Positions 25,199 to 35,200 of a stretch of DNA of 64,000 nt are shown one piece after another. The notes beneath the pieces are model-generated. The model was not told the origin of the DNA. It worked only from the letters and a program-made list of their open reading frames with translations, and did not search any database. This stretch comes from Nonomuraea indica (GTDB lineage Bacteria > Actinomycetota > Actinomycetes > Streptosporangiales > Streptosporangiaceae). A program made the position numbers and the translations under genes. How positions within the stretch are numbered: position 1 is the first letter of the stretch; the number at the start of each line of letters is the position of its first letter. The stretch is taken from assembly GCF_002850745.1 (NCBI RefSeq), contig NZ_KZ559485.1:28547-92546 (forward strand), written 5' to 3'.

Positions 25199-26965
25199 GT
25201 GGGTGACGCCGGGCAGGGCCGGGTGCGACGTCTGACGGTGGACGGCGGCGCTTTCCGTCTCGACGGCGAGGAGTTCAGGGTGCTGTCGGGGGCCCTGCAC
25301 TACTTCCGCGTCATGCCCGGGCAATGGCAGCACCGGCTGAGGATGCTGAGGGCGATGGGGCTCAACACGGTGGAGACCTACGTGCCGTGGAACCTCCACG
25401 AACCCCGCGTGGGAGAGTTCCGCGGACTGGACGAGCTGGCCGCCTTTCTCGACGCCGCGGCGGAGGAGGACCTGCTCGCCATCGTCAGGCCGGGGCCGTA
25501 CATCTGCGCGGAGTGGGACAACGGCGGCCTGCCCTCGTGGCTGACCGCCGAGCTCGGCCTCCGGGTGCGGACCCGGGACGCGGCCTACCTGTCCCACGTC
25601 GAGCGTTTCTTCGACGAGGTCATCCCTCTGGTTGTCGAGCGGCAGGTCACCAGGGGCGGCAACGTCATCATGGTGCAGGTCGAGAACGAGTACGGCTCCT
25701 ACGGCAGCGACGCCGTCTACCTGCGCCGGCTGGCCGACGACCTGGTGGCGCGCGGCATCGACGTCCCCCTGTTCACCTCCGACGGCGCCGACGACTTCTA
25801 CCTGACCGGCGGTACCGTTCCCGGCGTGCTGGCGACCGTGAACTTCGGCAGCGATCCCGAGGCCGCCTTCGCCGCGTTGCGCGAGCATCGGCCCGGGGAC
25901 CCGCTGATGTGCATGGAGTTCTGGTGCGGCTGGTTCGACCACTGGGGGCACGAGCACGTCACCCGCGACGCCGCCGACGCGGCCGACTGCCTGGAGCGGA
26001 TCCTGGCCGCGGGCGCTTCGGTGAACCTCTACATGGCGCACGGCGGCACCAGCTTCGGCACCGGCGCCGGCGCCAACCGGGAAGGGGAACTGGCCCGCGG
26101 GGAGTACCGGGCCACGGTCACCTCGTACGACTACGGCGCCCCGATCGACGAGCGCGGCGCCCCGACGGAGAAGTTCTGGCGCTTCCGCGAGATCCTGTCC
26201 CGATACAACCCGTCGCCACCGGAGGTTCCCGAACCGCCTCCGGCGCTCCCGCCCTCGGTGCTGCCGCTGGAGGAGTCCGTGCCGCTGTTCGACGTCCTCG
26301 ACGACGTGGCCGGACCCGCGGTGACCTCCGCCCTGCCGCCGTCGTTCGAGGACCTCGGCCTGGTCCACGGTCTGGTCCTGTACCAGGTGGAGGTGCCGGG
26401 CCCGCGAAGGCCGTACCGGCTTCGGGTGGGCGGCGTGCATGACCGCGCCCACCTGTACGTGGACGGCGAGCTCGCCGCGGTGCTGGAGCGCGACGGCGAG
26501 GAGCCGCTGCTGGAGGTGCCCGGTCCGGCGACGCTGGAGCTGCTGGTGGAGTCGATGGGCAGGACGAACTACGGCCCCGCCCTCGGTGAGCGGAAGGGGC
26601 TCCTGGAGCCTCCCCTGCACGACCGGCAGTACCTGCACGGCGTGACGGCGAGGCCGATCCCGCTGCAGGAGCTGCCCGCCCTTCCGTACGAGGCGGGAGT
26701 GGGTGCGCGGGTGCCCGCCTTCTTCCGCGGCACGCTCGACGTGACCGGGCCCGCCGACGGCTTCCTCGCCCTGCCCGGGTGGGGCAAGGGGTACGTGTGG
26801 GTCAACGGCTTCCTGCTCGGCCGCTACTGGGACAGGGGTCCGCAGCGGACGCTGTACGTTCCGTGGCCGCTGCTGCGGGCGGGCGCCAACGAGGTGGTGA
26901 TCCTGGAGCTCGACCGCGCGGGGTCCCCCGAACTCCAGCTGCGTCCCCAGCCGGATCCGGGCTGA
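25199..26965 (+). CDS. GH35 beta-galactosidase
   Basis: A 588-residue glycoside hydrolase family 35 enzyme that releases terminal beta-galactose. The TIM barrel begins at about residue 12 (FRLDGEEFRVLSGALHYFRV). The general acid is Glu164 in QVENEYGSYG and the nucleophile is Glu240 in MCMEFWCGWFDHWG. The jelly-roll domains from about residue 375 end in a galactose-binding fold with GYVWVNGFLLGRYWDRGPQ. There is no signal peptide, so it acts in the cytoplasm on imported oligosaccharides. GTG 25199 is two bases after a short ORF. It closes the sugar operon. Confidence 0.92.
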   Translation: MGDAGQGRVRRLTVDGGAFRLDGEEFRVLSGALHYFRVMPGQWQHRLRMLRAMGLNTVETYVPWNLHEPRVGEFRGLDELAAFLDAAAEEDLLAIVRPGPYICAEWDNGGLPSWLTAELGLRVRTRDAAYLSHVERFFDEVIPLVVERQVTRGGNVIMVQVENEYGSYGSDAVYLRRLADDLVARGIDVPLFTSDGADDFYLTGGTVPGVLATVNFGSDPEAAFAALREHRPGDPLMCMEFWCGWFDHWGHEHVTRDAADAADCLERILAAGASVNLYMAHGGTSFGTGAGANREGELARGEYRATVTSYDYGAPIDERGAPTEKFWRFREILSRYNPSPPEVPEPPPALPPSVLPLEESVPLFDVLDDVAGPAVTSALPPSFEDLGLVHGLVLYQVEVPGPRRPYRLRVGGVHDRAHLYVDGELAAVLERDGEEPLLEVPGPATLELLVESMGRTNYGPALGERKGLLEPPLHDRQYLHGVTARPIPLQELPALPYEAGVGARVPAFFRGTLDVTGPADGFLALPGWGKGYVWVNGFLLGRYWDRGPQRTLYVPWPLLRAGANEVVILELDRAGSPELQLRPQPDPG

Positions 26966-27006
26966 CGACCTCGTGCCGGTGGTCCCGCATCACCATGTCG
27001 AACTGC

Positions 27007-27759
27007 TCAGCTGGTGGCGCGCCAGGCGAGGGACAGGCCGGTCGCGGCGCGTTCGGTGCGGATCTCCATCATGGTGCCCAGGATGGTGGCATGGTCGGAG
27101 ACGACGGGGACGGCGTCGGGCGTGTAGGTGATCCGGGTGCTGACGAGCACGGCGCTGCCCTCCGGCTCGTGCAGGCGGCGCGCGGCGGCGGGGTCGAGCA
27201 GGCCGGGCCGGACCACCTCCGACGCGCGGGCGACCGCCACTCCCGCTTCGGCGAGCGCCGTGTAGAGGGAGACGGCGGTGAAGTCGCGGTCGCGGATCTG
27301 GTCGGCCACCGGCCGGCGGACCCAGGACACCTGGTGCACGGCGGGACGGCCGGCGAACTCACGGACCCGCTCCAGCCGCAGGGCGGTGTCGCCGGGACGC
27401 AGCCGCAGCTCCGCCGCGATCCCGGCGGGGGCCCGGCGTATCGCCCGCCCGGCCACCACGGTGCGCACGTCGTGACCCTGGTCCCGCAGGTCGTCGGCCA
27501 GGCTGCGGAGCGAGCCGAGCTCGTACGCCAGGTGGGGCGGGGCCACGAACGTGCCCTTGCCGGGCCGCTGCACGATCAGCTTCTCGTCACTGAGCTCCCG
27601 CAACGCCTGGCGCAGCGTCATGAGGGTCACCCCGTAGGAGGCGCTCAGCTCCCGTTGCGGGGGCAGGGCCTCGCCGGGGGCGTAGTGTCCGGACCGGATC
27701 TTCGCGGCGAGGTCGGCGGCGATGGCGCGGTATCTCGCCTCGTGCCCGGCGTCGGTCAT
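27007..27759 (-). CDS. GntR/HutC-family regulator downstream of trpBA
   Basis: A 250-residue regulator. The winged HTH at residues 8-70 (IRSGHYAPGEALPPQRELSA, then LMTLRQALRELSDEKLIVQR) is followed by a UTRA effector domain (RLERVREFAGRPAVHQVSWV). It starts nine bases after the trpA stop and is very likely the last gene of the trpB-trpA operon. A GntR protein in a tryptophan synthase operon is unusual; the repeats upstream of trpB could be its target. The ligand is unknown. Confidence 0.85.
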   Translation of the reverse strand: MTDAGHEARYRAIAADLAAKIRSGHYAPGEALPPQRELSASYGVTLMTLRQALRELSDEKLIVQRPGKGTFVAPPHLAYELGSLRSLADDLRDQGHDVRTVVAGRAIRRAPAGIAAELRLRPGDTALRLERVREFAGRPAVHQVSWVRRPVADQIRDRDFTAVSLYTALAEAGVAVARASEVVRPGLLDPAAARRLHEPEGSAVLVSTRITYTPDAVPVVSDHATILGTMMEIRTERAATGLSLAWRATS

Positions 27760-27768
27760 CGTGATGCG

Positions 27769-28562
27769 TCACTCCTGGTCGAGGGCCCGTCGCAGGGTCG
27801 CGAGGAAGGCCCGCAGGTCGTCCGGCCCCGCCCCGTCGAGCACCCGCCGCATGACCGCGGCGCCGACCACCACGCCGTCGCAGTGCCGGCGGGCCTCCCG
27901 CACCTGGTCAGGCGTGGAAATGCCAAATCCTAGCAAGACCGGCAGGTCGGTGCTGCTTCTGAGCCGCGCGGCGAGGTCGGCAGCGGAGGCGGGGAGGGCG
28001 GCCCGCTCGCCGGTGGTGCCCATCAGCGACACCGCGTAGACGAATCCGCGGCTACGGCGCGAGATCTCCTCCAGCCTCGGCTGCGGCGTCGACGGTGCCG
28101 CCAGCAGGGCCAGGTCGACCCCGGCCGCGGCGGCCACGTCCGTCAGCTCGTCCGCCTCGTGCACCGGCAGGTCGGGCACGATCAGGCCGCTGACGCCGGC
28201 CCGGCGCAGCGCGGCGCAGAACGCCGCGGGCCCGTCGTGCAGCACCAGGTTGTAGTAGGTGCTGGCGACCAGGGGCACGCGCGGCTCCCCCGCCTCGGCC
28301 AGGTCGGCGAGGATCCGGCGGGTGCTCGCCCCCCTGGCCAGCGCGGTCTCGCTCGCCTGCTGGATGGTGACGCCGTCGAGCGTGGGATCGGAGAACGGCA
28401 GGCCGACCTCGATCGCGTCCGCGCCGGCTTCGGCGAACGCGTGCAGGTACCGCGTCCAGCCGGGCGTGACTCCCCCGGTGACGTACGGCATGAGCAGACC
28501 TCGACCGGTGTCCCGGCGGGCACGCAGGTGGCGTTCGACCGTGCCCGGGGCGAGGATGTTCG

Positions 28563-28566
<4 letters not shown>
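27769..28566 (-). CDS. trpA: Tryptophan synthase alpha chain
   Basis: A 265-residue TIM-barrel enzyme that cleaves indole-3-glycerol phosphate to indole and glyceraldehyde 3-phosphate. The catalytic Glu and Asp lie in DAIEVGLPFSDPTLDG. The phosphate-binding loops are VYAVSLMGTTGER and LLGFGISTPDQV. GTG 28566 overlaps the trpB stop (GTGA), the normal coupling for this complex. No trpE, trpD, trpC or trpF is nearby, so this may be a second copy or part of a biosynthetic cluster. Confidence 0.93.
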
Positions 28567-29753
<1,187 letters not shown>

Positions 29754-29767
29754 GCCACGCTCACCTC

Positions 29768-29797
29768 GTTCTATAACTCTGAAGAGAGTTCTATAAC
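29768..29797. promoter_or_regulatory. Repeats upstream of trpB (candidate GntR operator)
   Basis: GTTCTATAAC occurs twice, at 29768-29777 and 29788-29797, 20 bp apart (two helical turns). Between and over them AACTCT-GAAG-AGAGTT (29775-29790) is a perfect inverted repeat. The GT...TATA...AC form recalls GntR-family sites. It stands 15-44 bp upstream of the trpB start codon. Confidence 0.55.
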
Positions 29798-29886
29798 AGT
29801 GAGCATGGCATGGACGGGCGGGGGCGCGCCACCCCGGCCGGCCACCTGCCGCCGGCGTCGCCAAGCGACACAAAGCGCCACGGAAA

Positions 29887-29936
29887 GGACGGGCGAGAAA
29901 AAGCAGGTGACGGACGGGCCAGAAAAAGCAGGTGAC
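29887..29936. repeat. Two tandem 25-bp units
   Basis: GGACGGGC(G/C)AGAAAAAGCAGG with TGAC following is repeated back to back (29887-29911 and 29912-29936), with one mismatch. It lies just beyond the 3' end of the GNAT gene, on the upstream side of trpB. No function is recognised. Confidence 0.6.
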
Positions 29937-29949
29937 GGCGCCGGTGGGG

Positions 29950-30750
29950 TCAACCTTTCAGGCCGAAGAAGTGCATCGGTGAGTTCGGCGTGAAGCCGAT
30001 GCGCGGATACACCTGCGCTCCGGCGACGGTCGCGTGCAGGGTGGCGCGGGTCAGTCCGGTGGCCCGCGCGCCCTCGTACAGCGCCTTCCGCGTCACCGCC
30101 TCGCCGTAGCCTCTGCGCTGCCACGTCGGGTCGGTGGCGACGAGCGCGACGAAGAGCCGGCCTTCCGCTTCCACGGTCGCGGCGCACGTCACCGGAACGC
30201 CGTCCCGCACGCCCAGGTAGGCGTACGCCTGGTTGGTCCACAGCGTGGAGCCTTCGAGCCCGTCGCGGCCGTTCTGCAGGGGGAACCCGTAGGCGCGTGA
30301 GTTCAGATCCGCATAGGCCCGCACGTGCTCGTCGGTGGTCACCCGCACGAAGGTCAGGTCGGGGTGGGCCGGCTCGGGGACGGGAAGGAGGTCTCCCGCC
30401 ATGCCGGTGCCGGCGAAGGCGTACGCGAGGCCCGCCTGCTCCGCCGCCGCCTCCAGCGACGCGCGCGCGTCGCTGTCGAGGAGGTCCTCGAAGATCCACA
30501 GGAACCCGGGATGCTTCTTGGCGCGCATGACGTCCGTCGCCTCCCGCAGACGCCGCTCCATGAGCCTCGTGTCCACGCCGACCTCCGTCAACGTGACGCA
30601 GTTCCAGAACGCGAACGGGCTGTCGGCCCAGCGGACGGCGATGCCGGGGAGGTCTCTCACATCCGCCTCGGAGTCCCGGTCCAGCACGAAGGCACGCCAG
30701 ACCAGCGCGAGCTGCTCCATCGACTCGACCGACTCCACAAGATTCGCCAC
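29950..30750 (-). CDS. GNAT-family N-acetyltransferase
   Basis: From GTG 30750 (five bases after GGGGAG) the protein has 266 residues. The C-terminal half holds the acetyl-CoA fold: VTCAATVEAEGRLFVALVAT, then DPTWQRRGYGEAVTRKAL, where QRRGYG is the pyrophosphate-binding motif A. It ends YPRIGFTPNSPMHFFGL. The N-terminal half is a second, degenerate domain. The acceptor substrate is unknown. The longer open frame to 30876 is not favoured, since its first 42 residues show no family similarity. The 257 bp upstream hold no gene. Confidence 0.82.
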   Translation of the reverse strand: MANLVESVESMEQLALVWRAFVLDRDSEADVRDLPGIAVRWADSPFAFWNCVTLTEVGVDTRLMERRLREATDVMRAKKHPGFLWIFEDLLDSDARASLEAAAEQAGLAYAFAGTGMAGDLLPVPEPAHPDLTFVRVTTDEHVRAYADLNSRAYGFPLQNGRDGLEGSTLWTNQAYAYLGVRDGVPVTCAATVEAEGRLFVALVATDPTWQRRGYGEAVTRKALYEGARATGLTRATLHATVAGAQVYPRIGFTPNSPMHFFGLKG

Positions 30751-31007
30751 GAAGCTCCCCAAGGTCGTCGCTACAGGCCGTCGCTCAATCGATGGCGTTA
30801 TTTCCGGGCAAATACGGTTCGAGCCACATATGCGTACGCGCACACGATCCCCGAAAAGGGATCGCCCGAGACGCACGATACAGCGTCCACCCCGGGTATC
30901 CAGTGAATTCCCGGCGACCCATCGGCCCAGGTCATGGCGGGCTCCGCCTCCTGGCCAGCGGGTCGCTCATGGTCTCGGAGGCGGGGCACCCGGCGACGGT
31001 CCCCTCG

Positions 31008-31568
31008 TTATTGCCCCACCCGGCCGTCGACGCATTCGCGCAGCAGGTCGGCGTGTCCGCAGTGGCGGGCGTACTCCTCGATCCGGTGAACCCACAGCTC
31101 CCTGACGGAGGTGTTGTCGTGTTCGATGCGCACACCCAGGTCCGGATACGCGGCCAGCGCGGCGTCGGTCGCCGCCTGTTCGCGGGCGAGGTCGGCGAAG
31201 GCGCTCTCGACCAGCTCCCGCTCCGGGAGGGCTCCGTCGAAGTCGCCGTCCTTCTCCCCGTACAGCCTGGGCGCCGGGTCGTCCGGCACGATCCAGTTGC
31301 GCCAGTCACGCTCCACCTCGGCGAGATGGCGGACGAGGCCCAGCAAGGACATGGTCGACGGCGGCACCGACCGGCGCGCCAGTTGCTCCGGATCCAGCCC
31401 CTCGCACTTCATCCGCAGCGTGAGCCGGTAGCTCTTCAGGTATTCCTGCAGCGTCGCCAGCTCGCCGTCCGGGCCGGCTTCGTCGTTGGTGCGGGGGTCC
31501 TCGCCGGGGTCCGCCCACATGTCGGGGTGGATGCCGGCCTTGCTCCACCGTTCGGGGATGTCGCTCAT
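31008..31568 (-). CDS. DinB-family (DUF664) protein
   Basis: A 186-residue four-helix-bundle protein of the DinB/DUF664 group, often thiol S-transferases in actinobacteria. The metal-binding histidines appear in LVRHLAEVERDW near residue 82 and EEYARHCGHADLLRE near the C-terminus. ATG 31568 gives MSDIPERW; ATG 31577 would add three residues. It is divergent from the type VII-like operon and unrelated to it in function as far as can be seen. Confidence 0.85.
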   Translation of the reverse strand: MSDIPERWSKAGIHPDMWADPGEDPRTNDEAGPDGELATLQEYLKSYRLTLRMKCEGLDPEQLARRSVPPSTMSLLGLVRHLAEVERDWRNWIVPDDPAPRLYGEKDGDFDGALPERELVESAFADLAREQAATDAALAAYPDLGVRIEHDNTSVRELWVHRIEEYARHCGHADLLRECVDGRVGQ

Positions 31569-31706
31569 CCGCCGCATTCTGCTGAGCGGCGGTCCGGCGG
31601 GCAAGCGGTTATCCGGGCGTGCCGTGCGACGTCGGAGTGCCCGGGCCTGGCCGGTGGCGGACGTGGGCGAGGTGCGGCGGGGCCTGGAGCCTTGTAGGTT
31701 CGAGAC

Positions 31707-31886
31707 ATGAGCGCCGATGAGCAGCGGCCCCCGCTTTTCGAGCTCCTGCCGGACGAGGACGACCGGCCGGAGCCCATCACCTTCCACACCTCCGAGGGCA
31801 GCCTCAGCGTGGCGGCCGATCTGACGGCCGAGGAGTTCGAGATTCTCGACGAGTTGAGGCGAGCGGCGGCGAGAAAGCTGGATTGA
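31707..31886 (+). CDS. 59-residue acidic protein at the head of the type VII-like operon
   Basis: ATG 31707 to TGA 31884-31886 encodes 59 residues, strongly acidic, beginning MSADEQRPPLFELLPDEDDR and ending in a predicted helix (DLTAEEFEILDELRRAAARK). Codon use has the high third-position GC of a real gene. It is the first of three same-strand genes, 67 bp before the WXG100-like gene. No family was recognised; a chaperone or immunity role for the large downstream protein is a guess. Confidence 0.55.
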   Translation: MSADEQRPPLFELLPDEDDRPEPITFHTSEGSLSVAADLTAEEFEILDELRRAAARKLD

Positions 31887-31953
31887 GGGGCCTTTGCGGC
31901 GTATGTCGGTTTGAGGTGTGCGATGCTTCTGTGATGCCTGAGAGGGGGAAGGC

Positions 31954-32250
31954 GTGACGGGGCCCGGATACACCGCGCGCACGGAGGGGATACGGCAGCA
32001 CGGACGCGCCTCGGCCGGTGAGGCGGAGCATGTGCGTACGGTGCTGCGTGACGTGCAGGAGGCGTTCGCGAGGGCCGGCCGCCCGATGGGCGACGACCAG
32101 TACGGCGCCGAGATGGAGAAGAGGTACCCGGTCCTGCGCGACCAGGTGATCACCGCCTTCCACGCCTACATCGACGAACTTGAGGGCGTCGGCGGGAATC
32201 TGCACGTCACCGCGGCGACGTACGACGCGGCAGAGGGCGCGGGAGCCTGA
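31954..32250 (+). CDS. WXG100-like small secreted protein
   Basis: A 98-residue helical protein of WXG100/ESX-like character. Two long amphipathic helices (GEAEHVRTVLRDVQEAFARA and VLRDQVITAFHAYIDELEGV) are joined by a turn. The C-terminal motif YDAAE matches the YxxxD/E signal for type VII secretion. GTG 31954 follows AGGGGGAAGG. It lies six bases before the giant protein gene, the usual place for a partner that is co-secreted with a large LXG/WXG-type toxin. Confidence 0.65.
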   Translation: MTGPGYTARTEGIRQHGRASAGEAEHVRTVLRDVQEAFARAGRPMGDDQYGAEMEKRYPVLRDQVITAFHAYIDELEGVGGNLHVTAATYDAAEGAGA

Positions 32251-32256
32251 CAGGCG

Positions 32257-35200
32257 GTGTTGCTCGACGGGGACATTCCCGCCTGGATGCGGCCCTGGAT
32301 CGGCTGGGCGGTCGGCATGGACTGGCCGCAGGCCGACGAGTCCAGGCTGTTCGCCCTGGCCGACGCGCTCGTGCAGGCGGCGTATCGCATCGCCGAGGGC
32401 AGCGCCGTCTGGATCCCGGACCGTGACACGTGGGACGGGGAGGCGCTCAGGGCGTTCGCCAAGCACGCCTCACGCGCCGTCGGCGGCCGCCGGGCAGAGG
32501 TGATCACCAGGCTGGTGACCATGGCGATCGCGCTGAACGACCTGGGTGTGCAGGTCCAGTACACCAAGTGGATGATCAAGCTGATGATCGGGTTGCTGAT
32601 CGTCCAGCTGGTGGCCCTGCTGCCGGTGCTCGCGAACCCCGCGACGGCCGGACTCGGAGTGACGACCGCGGGATGGCGGGCTCTCCTCACCCGGAAGGCC
32701 GTCGAGGCACTGGCCAGGCGGCTGATGTTCAACATCGGCCTGTTCGGCGGCCTCATGTTCGCGATGGACCTGACCGTCCAGTCCCAGCAGGAGCGGCGCG
32801 ACCGGATCGACTGGAACCAGGCTCTCGCCTCGCTGGGCGCCGGAGCGCTCAACGGCGTGTTCCTGACGGGCACGACGTTGTTGGCGCCGCCGCGGACGCT
32901 GCTGGGCTTCATGGGCGCCTCCGGGGCCGCCGGCGGGCTGACCGACGCGACCATGCAGGCGTTCGACGACCAGCCGTTCGATCTGGAGCGGCTGCTGAAG
33001 GGGGTCTCCTCTGGAGCCATCGGCGCCGCGGACGCGCACTGGGCCACCTGGAACCCCCACTTCGGCGGACGAGGAGCCGACGGGGCGCCGCCCCCGCCGG
33101 ACGGCGGCACGCCGCCACGCCCGGACGCCGGAGACGGGGACGGGACGCCACCACGCCCGGACGACGGAGACGGCGGGACGCCGCCCCACCCGGACAGCGG
33201 CAACGGCTCCCGCACGACGCTGGCCGACCACAGCACGGCCGCTCACACCGGCCGGGAGCCGGGATGGACGCCGGCGGATGCCGTGCGGACGTCCGGTGAC
33301 CGTCCCCTCCCCCACCCGGCCGCCGCCGACCCCCGCCCCGGCCCCGCCCAGGCGGTCCCGGCCATGGCGGCCCGCGCCACGCAGGGGGACGCGAACGGGC
33401 CGGCGGCCCACCCGGCGCGCCGGGAACCTCCCGTCCTGCGGGCCGACCAGATGGACGACAAGCTCAACTGGGGTCATGCGCGCCCCGCCGACCCACCGCG
33501 GACCCCGTACGAGTTCAGCCAGGTGGCCGGCAAGAAGATCATGGGCGCGTGGGAACCCGCCGGCGACGACAGCGCGCGGGTCACCCTGGCCGACGGCTCG
33601 CACGCCATGGTCACCGACCTGCCGACCAGGCAGGACCGGGACGCCAAGGTGCTGATGGCGCGGCTCGGCCAGGAGCTCGGCCTGAACACGCCCGCCGTCC
33701 ACCCGGTGGGCGAGAAGCGGTTGCTCCTCGACTGGGTGTACGGCGACCCCGGCCAGATGACCTGGAACGGCGGGCCGTGGAACCTGTCCAGGGACGCACC
33801 CACCCGCGACAGCGTCCTCGTCGGCCTGATGGGGGCCCTGATCCGCGACGAGCCGGCGTTCGCCAACGCGCTGTCCGGTGATGCGCGCCTCATGCCCGCA
33901 CCCGCCGTGGCGACGTTGATGAGCAGGTTCTTCGTCCGCGACATGGGCGCGGGCCAGGAGGTGTGGGCGCCCAACCCGCTCACCCCCGCGGACGCCCTGC
34001 GCGTCGAGCAGGCCCTGCAGTCCATGCGGGCCGATTTCCGGGACGCCGGGATGATGGACGCGTACCGGCGGATGACCGCCGCCGTCCGGGAGATCAAGGA
34101 GAACGCGGTCCGCACCCACTCCGTCTTCAAGGTGGACCCGGCCGAGCTGCTGCCGGAGATCTCCGTGCGCGAGCTCAACGCCCGGGCCGAGCACATCGCC
34201 GAGCTCGTCGCCGGCCTCACGGACGCCGCCCCGCCCGGCGCGGGCCGTACGCTGATGGACCCCGTCCGGCGTCTGGCGGACAACATCGGCGACATCGTGG
34301 CCTCGCGCGACTCCGACCTGGGTCGCGTCGTCACCTTCGGCGACGGGTCCCAGGCGCTGGCGTTGACCGGCGAGGCGGCGGCCGTCGCACTGGACGCGGC
34401 GCTCACCGGGCGCGTGCTGGGGCTGCACGTCCCGGCCGTTCACCGGGCCCCGGACGGCACCGTCTACCAGGCCCACGGCAGCGACCAGCTGCGTACCTCG
34501 CTGGCCACCGGCATCCGTGACAGCAGCCTCCTGCCGACCAAGGAGGAGGTGGTCACGTTCAACGACGGCAGCCGGGCCATCCGTCACGAGTTCAGGACCG
34601 CCGAGAGTGCCGACGAGCTGGAGGCGCGGGTTCACGCGCTGCACGGCCTGAGGGACGGGCACCCCGGTACCTACCGGGCGGCGCCCACCGTGGTCTACGA
34701 AAGCCGCGTCTCCCCGTGGCAGTGGACCGACGACACCCCCGTCCTGTCCGCGGCGGTCCGGCAGGAGCTGGACAGACGCGCGCTGCACGCCTGGCTCACC
34801 CGTCCCGACCTGCCCCCGGGGATGCTCCGCGACAATCCGCGGATGGAGCACCTGAAACCTGGGGCCGCCCTGCTCGACGAGGCGGACAGCTCCGCGCTGC
34901 GCGCCAGGTTCGAGGCCGCGCGGGCCGATTTCGAGAGGTACGGCCTGAGCTCCCGCCTCGAGGAGCACCTGGACCTGATCGGCCGAAGCAGCCCGGACGC
35001 GGCGCTGGACCTGGGCCCGCTGCGGGACCCCGGACAGCTGGTCCCCGACTTCCGCGAGACACCCTGGCAGCCGCCGCGCGGCCAGGTGAGTCCCCTGCGG
35101 CACCTTCTCGAGGAGACCAACCTCCATCAGGTCAACGAGCTGGCCGTCGGACGGGCCGCCGACCCCGCGCTGGTCCCGGCCGCCGAGGCGTTCCTCGACA

